Shown: positions 1 through 7,700 of the stretch, piece after piece | Numbering within the stretch: the stretch's first letter is position 1 | Layout of the letters: the number at the start of each line of letters is the position of its first letter | NCBI GenBank assembly: GCA_044450785.1 | Contig: JBIOJM010000180.1 | Coordinates: 1 to 19,754, forward strand | From: JBIOJM01 sp044450785 | GTDB taxonomy: Bacteria > Planctomycetota > Planctomycetia > Isosphaerales > Isosphaeraceae | Direction: 5' to 3' | Length of the DNA stretch: 19,754 nt | Program-made: the position numbers and the translations under genes | Notes under the pieces: generated by a model | Told to the model about the DNA's origin: nothing | Seen by the model: the letters and a program-made list of their open reading frames with translations, nothing else | Database searches by the model: none

Positions 1-67
1 GGGCGCGGGTCTCCTGACCCCGCCCTCCATGCCTCGCGCGCTGGGCGCGGGCCTCCTGACCCCGCCC
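1..67. repeat. Two copies of a 42-bp-period GC-rich repeat at the window edge
   Basis: Bases 1-25 and 43-67 are the same 25-mer except for one base (t10 versus c52). Each copy can fold around a tcct loop, copy 1 more fully (gcgggtc with gacccCgc, one bulged C). The array may continue to the left of the window. Bases 68-228 hold no supported gene; the only further structure seen is a 7-bp hairpin at 96-116. Confidence 0.7.
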
Positions 68-95
68 CACCTGCTCGGGTTCCGAAGGCACAACA

Positions 96-116
96 GGCCG
101 ATCGCTGGCATCGGCC
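96..116. other. Small perfect hairpin
   Basis: Bases 96-102 (ggccgat) and 110-116 (atcggcc) are reverse complements around a 7-base loop. No T-run follows on either strand, so a terminator role is unsupported. Confidence 0.35.
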
Positions 117-228
117 CAGTGCGTATCTGCCGGTCCAAGTCGACGACCTCTTGTCATTGCGCGTCCGCGCCACCCCGCGTTCTTGGCTCGCCACGGGAGA
201 AGGTCCACAACAACGGACCGTACCATGA

Positions 229-351
229 TCAGGACGGGAGTGAGGCGCTGACGGAGAAGGGATTGACGAACCGGACACCTTCGACTTCGCGGCCGTCCTG
301 AAAGTCCTCCGTATCAACCAGGGCGCCCTGGCTATCGATCGAACTGATCAC
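229..351 (-). CDS. Doubtful 40-residue ORF
   Basis: A GTG at 351 opens 40 codons to TGA (231-229), overlapping the end of the preceding small ORF in another frame. It contains SSIDSQGALVDTEDFQDG and REVEGVRFVNPFSVSA, which look plausible as protein, and the frame extends upstream without a stop to about 406. It could be the tail of a decayed gene frameshifted relative to its neighbour. No family is recognised. Confidence 0.2.
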   Translation of the reverse strand: MISSIDSQGALVDTEDFQDGREVEGVRFVNPFSVSASLPS

Positions 352-460
352 ATAGTTCCTCGCGCTTGGGATAGGGAGGCCCCCCGAGGTGGATTCCCTC
401 CTTCATCCGCGCGAAGGCTTGTTGGCGGAGCGTCTCGCGGTGCTGGCCCTCGACCAACAT
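332..460 (-). CDS. Possible small protein, 42 residues, or the remnant of a larger gene
   Basis: An ATG at 460 opens 42 codons ending at TAG (334-332), 35 bases after the PEP-CTERM stop. It reads MLVEGQHRETLRQQAFARMK, then a GIHLGGPPYPKREEL stretch. The balanced charged/hydrophobic pattern and G/C-rich third positions look protein-like. The same frame stays open upstream past 540 (KRRVLVTFLRSNGFREKT), overlapping the end of the PEP-CTERM frame, so the original gene may have been longer or the start may be a GTG. The ribosome-binding site is weak. I do not recognise the family. Confidence 0.3.
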   Translation of the reverse strand: MLVEGQHRETLRQQAFARMKEGIHLGGPPYPKREELCDQFDR

Positions 461-495
461 CGTCTTTTCACGAAAGCCGTTCGAGCGCAAGAAGG

Positions 496-1251
496 TCACG
501 AGCACGCGCCGCTTCGTCGACGGCGATGAAGGCGGCGCACTCCGTAAAAGTCGCCAACGGTGATCATTCCGATCAGGCCGGAGACGAGCGAGGCCGGCTC
601 GGGTACGGACGCGGGCCCGATCATCAGGGTTCCCGATGTGCTGGATGTGCTGGTGGAGAACGGAACGGCCGAGGTTTCCAGTCCTGTGTTGGCGAAATCC
701 ACCACGTCGAAAACCGTCTTGCTGCTGCTTTTCATCGAACCATCGCCGCTGGATGGTACGAGGCTGATCGAATAAGAATCACCGGCACTGGTGATCGTGG
801 CGTCCAGCGTGAGGGCCGCCAGAAGCACCGGCGTAGCGGTGTTAGCCGACGTCAAGGAAACCGGATTGCCGGAGGCAGTGGAATCGTTGCCGACGAACGT
901 GTCGTTGGGGTAACCCGTCATCGAGCTCGTTACGGTTACTCATGAACATGTGTTCATATGATCGACGCTGTCGCCGAAGAAGACATACTGGCTGTTCGTC
1001 AGATAGGCGAAGCTCTGCGTGGTCGAGAACATCAGTTCATTCGGGCCCGTTATCTGGAGCGTGAACGCGAAGTTGTTGAGGAGATCGGGTGACAACGAGC
1101 TGGCGGTGCTCGTGAGCCACACGTCAAGCGTGCCGGTGCCTCCCTGGGGAACCGTGGGGCTTCCGATCGAAAGCACGAAATCGGCTCGGGCCGGACCCGC
1201 AAACAGCAAGAGCACAACGGCAAGGCACCAGATCCACGTTCCTCGCGGCAC
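496..1251 (-). pseudogene. PEP-CTERM sorting-domain protein, interrupted by in-frame TGA
   Basis: From the GTG at 1251 the frame encodes a signal peptide (PRGTWIWCLAVVLLLFAGPARA, cleavage after ARA) and a beta-rich secreted domain. It meets a TGA at 942-940 (codon 104) and continues in the same frame to a TGA at 498-496. The second half holds TGYPNDTFVGNDSTASGNPV and ends with VPEP (606-595), a hydrophobic helix and RRLHRRRR, the full PEP-CTERM signal. PEP-CTERM proteins are processed by exosortase and displayed on the surface. Both halves are well preserved, so the disruption is recent, a sequencing error, or a readthrough codon. A CGA-to-TGA change would explain it. It may be cotranscribed with the giant gene, whose stop lies 269 bases upstream. 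Confidence 0.8.
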
Positions 1252-1260
1252 GACGGATAT

Positions 1261-1266
1261 TCCTTC
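1261..1266 (-). promoter_or_regulatory. Shine-Dalgarno site for PEP-CTERM gene
   Basis: The minus strand reads GAAGGA at 1266-1261, nine bases before a GTG at 1251-1249. This pairing decides the start: the upstream in-frame TTG at 1281 has no comparable site, and a start at 1251 gives a compact signal peptide. Confidence 0.7.
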
Positions 1267-1300
1267 AAGGTGAGCCGGCAAATACGTTCAAACCTCAAAC

Positions 1301-1320
1301 GCACACGGTCGCACACGGTT
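1301..1320 (-). promoter_or_regulatory. 10-bp-period direct repeat upstream of PEP-CTERM gene
   Basis: The nine bases gcacacggt occur twice in phase (1301-1309 and 1311-1319), one helical turn apart and about 50-70 bases upstream of the likely start of the PEP-CTERM gene. This layout would suit an activator or repressor site, but no factor is identified and no clear -35/-10 or -24/-12 promoter was found. Confidence 0.25.
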
Positions 1321-1400
1321 TTGGGGACTTCTCGTTGAAGACCACCAGCAAACCCGCCACTCGCCGGTCCAAAGCCGCGACGAGCGTCGTCCCACATACC

Positions 1401-1475
1401 AACCCGAAGCGTGAGCGAGGACGCTGGCGCCGCGCCGCAAGAGACTTGCGGCATCCCTCGCTCACGCTTCGGGTT
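1401..1475. repeat. Long intergenic palindrome (REP-like hairpin)
   Basis: Arms at 1401-1420 and 1456-1475 are perfect 20-base reverse complements. An inner 8-bp stem (1434-1441 with 1445-1452) closes on a 3-base loop. The chance translations of the arms include NPKRERG and SLTLRV, strings that, from memory, recur in spurious planctomycete ORFs and point to a dispersed genomic repeat. It lies 46 bases past the stop of the giant gene. It has no T-run, so it is not a typical rho-independent terminator, though it could block exonucleases or transcription. Confidence 0.8.
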
Positions 1476-1520
1476 AGTGTAGGCCTTTCCCCTCGACCAG
1501 GTGGTGATGAGCGAGAAGTC

Positions 1521-1718
1521 TCATCCCAAAGAAAGCCCTGACCCCAGCTTCCGCCCCTTCGACCGCGTGGCCAGCGTCAGGTCGAACGCCGTGACGGTGC
1601 CAGCGCCGGTTACATCCGCACTCAGCGGCGTCCAGCCCACGGGCGACGTCTCGCCGATGCTGGCGGCGATCTCGTTCAGGTCGTTCTGGTCGACGATCGT
1701 GTCGCCGTTGACGTCGCC
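1521..1718 (-). other. C-terminal dockerin-like domain, second repeat degenerate
   Basis: Residues 6005-6069 follow the common planctomycete lead-in HHFYRLL. The first duplicated calcium loop, GDVNGDTIVDQNDL, has the expected Asp/Asn/Asp spacing. The second, ADVTGAGTVTAFDL, keeps the first Asp but has Thr and Ala where Asn and Asp are expected. Dockerins bind cohesins or help attach large extracellular proteins; planctomycetes carry many at protein C-termini. The protein ends 25 residues later with a basic KGRKL. No cohesin partner is visible in the window. Confidence 0.85.
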
Positions 1719-4700
1719 CAGCAGCCGGTAGAAGTGGTGCACGGCGGTCTGGCCGCTCGGCAGCTTGATATCCACTTCGTAGTAGCCATCGGCCGCCGTC
1801 GTGTTGGGGTTGCCGCCGATGCCTCCCGCGCCGAAGTCGATCTCGATCGCGTGGTCGAGCACGTCGAGCATCGTTGGGCTTGAGAGCGGGACCGCGGTCT
1901 TGCTCGATGCATCGCCGTTCAGGTCGTACTTGTAGATCTGGATCTCGGGCGACGACGTGCTGATCGACTTGACGATCGAGGTCAGCTCGCCACCGCTCTG
2001 GCTGTCGCTCTGGTTGAACGCGAGGTCGAGATAGCGGACATAGGACCGGCTCGGGCTGCCATGCTCGACGGTGAACCCGATGACCTGAAGCTGGCCGGGC
2101 TGAGCAAAGACCTGGTTTGCGAAGGTCACATTCGGCCCGGACGGGGCACTTTGAAGGTTGCCGGCGGAGTCGAGACCAATGCTATAGAACGAATACGTGT
2201 GCGACTGGCCATCGGTGAGTCCCTGATAGATGATCGTCGAGTGGAAGCTCCCCTTGCTGTCGGCTGCGCCCGCGGGAATCGCGTAGGGGCCGAGTTCCTG
2301 GTAGGACGCTCCATCGACCGAGGCGAACACCGTAAAATACGTCACCAGGCCGCCGCCGGGATCGCTGCCGGTGAGGTCGAGTGTGAAGGTGCCGGTGGAC
2401 GAGTTGACCGAGCTCGGGTTGGCCCCCGTCGTGCCATCGACTGAAGTCAGCGGCGGCGTGAGGTCCGGCAGGTAGGTGCTGGCCTCGATGAGAGGCTTCT
2501 TGCTCTCGGTGTTGCCCGCGAGGTCGTGGGCGATGCTGTAGAACGCGTAGGTTGTGTTGCTCTGCCCGGTGAAACTTGCCGAGGGGTTGGAGGCCGGCAC
2601 GGTCGTCCAGAGCATCCATGGCCCGCCGTTGGTCGACGAGTAAATCGTGTACGACGCCACCCCCGAAGGAGGCGACCCGCCGTCGGTCCCGGTGGCGGAG
2701 ACGGCGAAGACGAGGCTGGTCCCGCGCTGGGGCAGAGCATTCACGTGGCTGGTAGGCGGGGCCGTGTCCATCAGCCATGAGGTTGAGAGAGTTCCCGAGC
2801 CGGGGTTGCCGTTCTGGTCGTCGATGCCGGCGGCGTTCACGCTCAACGTGTAATTGCCGTTGTTCGCGGTGAGGCTGCTGAGCCCGTTGATCTGGTAGGT
2901 CGACCCGGAAACGGACGCGAACGTGACCGCGCTCGTGATGAGGTTTCCGCCGCCGTTATCGGTGAGCGTGACGTTGGAATCGTTGAACGTGCTGAGCCTG
3001 ATCGGCACGCTGAAGGTGACGTCGATGCTGGAGACGGCCGTGTTCCGGGGATTGGGCGAGACCGCGGCAATCGACGTGAGACTGAGGGGCGAGATGATCA
3101 GCACGGTCTCCTGCGCCGCGGTAGGCGTGGCCTGGACGTTGCCAGCGTTGTCGGTCGCCACGCTGTAGAAGCCGTAGGTGTGGCTGGCCTGGCCCGTAAA
3201 CGTGGCGAATGGGTTCACGGGAGTGACGGTCGTCCAGAACGTGAATCCTCCGCTGTCTTCCGAGTCGTAGACGGCAAACGACGCAACGCCCGAGGGCGTG
3301 CTTCCGTTCGCTCCAGTCGGATCGCTGCCGGTGACCGAGACCACAAAGCTTGTGGACGTTGTCTGCGCCGGCAGCGCGTTGACCGTACTCGTTGGCGGGG
3401 TCGTATCCATCAGCCAGGAGGTCGACAGCGAGCCGCTGCCGGGGTTGCCGTACGTGTCCTTGATGGCCGCGGCATTGACGGTCAGCGTGTAACCGCCTTC
3501 GGCGGAGGTCAGTCCTGACAGTCCGCCGATCTGGTACGTCGAGCCAGACACCAGGCTGATCGTGACGGCGCTCGTGATCACGTTCGCCCCGCCATTGTCG
3601 GTAAGGGTGAGCGCGGTCGTCGAGTACGCGGTCAGTGTGACGGGCTCACTGAATGTGACATCGCGGGTCGAGACCGGCGTGTTTCGTGGGTTGGGCGAGA
3701 CCGGCGCAACCGAGGTGACGGAGAGGGGTGCCAGGATCTGAATCGTTGCCTGGGCTGCGGTCGGCGTGGTTTGGACGTTGCCCGCGTTGTCGGTCGCGAT
3801 GCTGTAGAAACCGTAGGCGTGGCCGGCCTGTGCGGTGAACACTGCCGAAGGATTGGTGGGCGTCACGGTCGCGAAGAGGTTGTATGGCCCTCCGTCGGTC
3901 GAGTCGTAGATCGCGATCGAAGCGACGCCTGAAGGTGTGCTGCCGTTCGACCCGTTCGGGTCGGTGCCGCTGGCGGACACGAGGACGCTGGTCGATGTGG
4001 TCTGAGCCGGCAGCGAGCCGACCGTGCTGGTTGGCGGCGTCGTGTCCATCAGCCAAGAGGTCGACATCGAGCCGCTGCCGAAATTGCCGGCGTCGTCCTG
4101 GATGCCCGAGGCGTCGACCGTGAGTGTATACGTTCCTTCGGCGGTCGTCAGCCCAGACAGGCCGCCGATCTGATACGTCGAGGTTGTGCCCGGGACGAGG
4201 CTGATCGTCACGGCGCCGGTGATCAGGTTGGGACCACCGTTGTCGGTCAAGTTCAGGCCGGCCGTCGTGAAGGTGGCGGCATTGATTGCCTCGGAGAGGG
4301 TCACGTCGACCGACGCAACCGGCGCATTTCTCGGGCTCGGGGTGATGGCGGCGACGGAGGTGATTGCCGGCGGGGTTTCGCCGGCGATCACGTTGAAGGT
4401 GCTGGTCGGCGACACGTTGCCCGCGGCGTCCGTGGCCGTGACCTGGAGCTCGTTCGCGCCGGCGGGGAGGTTGAGCGCCATCGAGAACGTGGTGCCGCTG
4501 ACGGTCGCGTACCCCAGGTCGGTGTGCCCGTCCATCACATCGACCGACAGGCCCGATTCAGCGAGCGAGCCGGTGAGTGTGACCAATCCGGTGTTGGTGA
4601 CGCCTGCGGAGGCACCGGTGTTCGGCGAAATCGCCAGGTCCGTCGGCGCGGCGGGGGCAATAGTCACGAGGTCCCAGCTCGTCGAGAGCAAGCCGGTTCC

Positions 4701-7700
4701 TGAGTTGCCGTACAGATCCATCACTCCCGCTGCGCTCACCGTGAATGTATACGTCCCGTCGATGGGAAGGAGGAAGTTATTGAAGTTGGAGACCGCAAAC
4801 TCGGTCGGCGAAAGTTCGGTGATCGTGATGCTGGGCAGAATCAGGTTCGGCCCGCCGGGCTTGGAATAGGTAATGTCCTGATACGTGAACGTGCTCGGGA
4901 CGATCGGCTCCGAGAAAATCACGTCGATCGTGGGAACGACGATGTTGCGCGGCGTCTGGATGTAGGTCGGGAACGACGCGACGGTCGGGCCCACCGTGTT
5001 CATCGTCCAGTTTTCTGAGAGGAAGCCGACGCCCGAATGGCCTGCGCCGTCGACCAGTCCGCCGGCGCTCACCGTAAGACCGTCGTTGCCGTCGGCGGTG
5101 GTGAGCGCGCCCAGGCCGCCGATGCGGAAAGTCATCGGGTCGACCTCGGTGACGGTGACAGAAGAGGTGATGAGGTTGGGCCCACCGTCCAGGGTCAAGC
5201 TGAGCGCTTGGTAGTTGAATGAACCCGGGACGATCGGCTCGGAAAGGACGACGTCGACGGTGTCCACGGGCGTATTCCGGAGGCTCGGCTCGCCAGCGCC
5301 CACGCTCACGACCACCGGAACGTCGGTGCCCGTCGCCCACGAGGTGGATTGTGAGCCCGTTCCGACGTCTCCGAAGAAGTCGCTGACGCCGGTTGCGCTG
5401 ACGGTCAAAGTATAGTTGCCGTCGCTGGCCGTGAGCGCCGAAAGGCCACCGATCGTGTAGGTGGTCGGCGAGTCCTGCGTGATCGTCACGTACGAGTTGA
5501 TCAGATTGGTCCCGCCATTGAGCGTGAGATTCAGATTCGCGGTCGTGAACGTGGTGGCGTCGATGGGCTCCGAGAACGCTACATCGACCGACCCGACTGC
5601 ACCCTGTTGCGGGCTGGAAACCGATGAGATAGAGGCAACCGTGGGCGCGGTCGCGCGGGTCGGTCGATAATAGACGAGGTAGGACCCGGTGCTGTTGTCG
5701 TCGAGGAGGTGCAGCTCGTAATCGACCGTCGATCGGCCCGTTGGCGAGATCGTGCGATCGGTCGTCCAGGCCTGGTCAGGAACTGGGATGGCGCTGCCGT
5801 CGGAGCGGACGACCTTGTAGAGGGTGTATCCCGCACCCGGGTCGGGGAGTTGTACGTAATCCCAGCCGCTGGTGACGTTGGCGGTGACCTGAAAGGTCAA
5901 CGCGCTGCTCGGACCGACCTGGCTTGAGGCCGCACCGGACGCGACGTTGACCGCGGCGGTCGTCCCGTCCGAGAAGTAGATCGTATCCGGCAGGCTTTCC
6001 GGGTTGGGGACATTGTCGACCAGGTAATCGGTTGCCCCGGTGCTGTCGGGAAAGTTGAAATCGCCGGCATGCACCAGGGAGTGGGTCACGACGCTGGTGA
6101 TCAGGCTGGTTGCCTTGCCGCCCAGGGCATCGGAGTGGCTGAATGTGGCGGTGAAGTTCTCGAACAAGCCTTCGAGCGACGACAGGAGCAAGAAGCTCGC
6201 GTCGGCTGTCTGCCCGGGCGCGATGTTGCCGAAGTCGACCGTGAGCGACGGCGTCACTGACTGATTGCCGACCTGGGTTCCGATGATCTGGAAGGTATCG
6301 AGCAAGCCCTTCGCGTTCTGCACGATTTGCGGCTGGGCCGTGGTGATCGACAGGTTATTGGCCGTGCCCCCGCCGACATTCGTCACCAGCAATCCGAGGA
6401 CCGCTGGTTCGGGTGTGATGACGTCTTGCGGCGTGAACGGGTCTTCGCCGATCACATCGGTCTGCAAGAAGTAATTGAGCTGGAGCTCTGGCTGCGGATT
6501 GACGGTGATGGTGGATGGGAACACCGGAATCGTGACGGCTCCGCCGGCGGGATCGGTGAACCCGATGGTGCCGCCGATGTTGTACTGGGTCGGCCCGTGT
6601 GACGCAGCCGAATCATCGGGAATGAACGTGAACGCGATGGTTCCGGTGCTAAAATCCGGGAGCGTGGCGACCCCATTGACGACGTTGAAGGCGCCGCTGT
6701 AAGCCGGGCTGGAGATAAAGAACTGGCCGTTGGCCGGGTTCCCTTGGGCGTCGGTGATGTTGATGTCCATCACGACGTTGCTCATCGCGCCGGTGCCTTC
6801 GCTGTTGGTGATTGTCAGCGTGCCGCTGAATGCTGAGCGAGTGAGCGTGGCGCTCTGGTCGATTTGCAGCTTGATCGTCGCGCAGACTCCTTGCCCCTCC
6901 AGGTCGCTTTCAACCTGCTTGAGGGCACCCTGCACTTCGGCGCCCACGTCGCTGTATCCGTTCACCTGACTCCACTGCTCGGCGGTCACCGCCGCGTTGA
7001 AGGCGGTCTGGATCGCGCCCAAGTCGAGGAACTCGGTGCTCTGGCCGGCCGGAACCTGAGCTGCGGTGAAGACGCCCTGGCTCCAGTATTGCACCGTCCG
7101 ATTCCAGTGATTGAGGAACTCGGTCGCGTCGGTGACCGAAACCGAATTGGGCAAAGTGGTCGCGAGGAGCTGCGCCATGTCGGCGGCGCTGATCGCCCCA
7201 TCACTGGAATTCTGGGCATCCGTGAAGAACGCCGTCATCCATTGCTGGGCTGTCGCCGATTGGGTTGTGTTAAGCCAGTTGGCATCGCCGCCGAAAAGCG
7301 AGTTCTCGGCGGTTGTGACGGCTTCGAGCCTGCTGTCGACTTGTTGCAAGAGGTTGATGTCACCGGTGATACCAAGGCTCGCGCCCTGGCCCGATGCCGT
7401 TATGAGGATGCCTGAAATGTCCGCTTCGACCTGATCGAGCGTCGCGATTGTCGACACCATTTGAGCGGCCTGCGCGGGGGAATAGCCGTCGTTCCCGCTT
7501 TGGCCGTTGATCAACCCTAGATTGCCCAACGCCGTCGCGACAAACGCCAAGGGGGACAGATTCCCGTTCGTGCCCGCGGCGTTGGCTGCGTGATCAGTGC
7601 CAGCAACCGGTGGGGCCGTGTCGATCGGTGGGTCACCTGCGTCCATTAGACCATGCTGGTCTTGCTGGAGGATGGGAGGGATCGCCGGGTTGCAGTTGGA

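Noticed and set aside
1..226. Minus-strand frame from ATG 226 open to the window edge
   Set aside because: Its translation is Arg/Gly-rich and runs through the tandem repeat, with no sign of selection as protein.
940..942. TGA as selenocysteine codon
   Set aside because: No redox motif or convincing hairpin just downstream, and the protein family is not a selenoprotein. A nonsense change or error is simpler.
1321..1380. Possible sigma-54 (-24/-12) promoter for the PEP-CTERM gene
   Set aside because: A GTGGC...TTTGC pair exists on the minus strand, but the GG-to-GC distance is about 9 bases, not the required 12.
1050..1454. 134-codon minus-strand frame overlapping the palindrome and PEP-CTERM start
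   Set aside because: It begins inside the palindrome and is Arg/Pro/Ser-rich. The PEP-CTERM frame in the same DNA has a signal peptide and ribosome-binding site.
1401..1475. Rho-independent terminator
   Set aside because: The stem is strong but no T-run follows on the minus strand, so it was recorded as a repeat instead.
2443..4370. CRISPR or non-coding satellite
   Set aside because: The repeats are 639 bp, keep one reading frame and encode conserved Ig-like domains; there are no short direct repeats with unique spacers.
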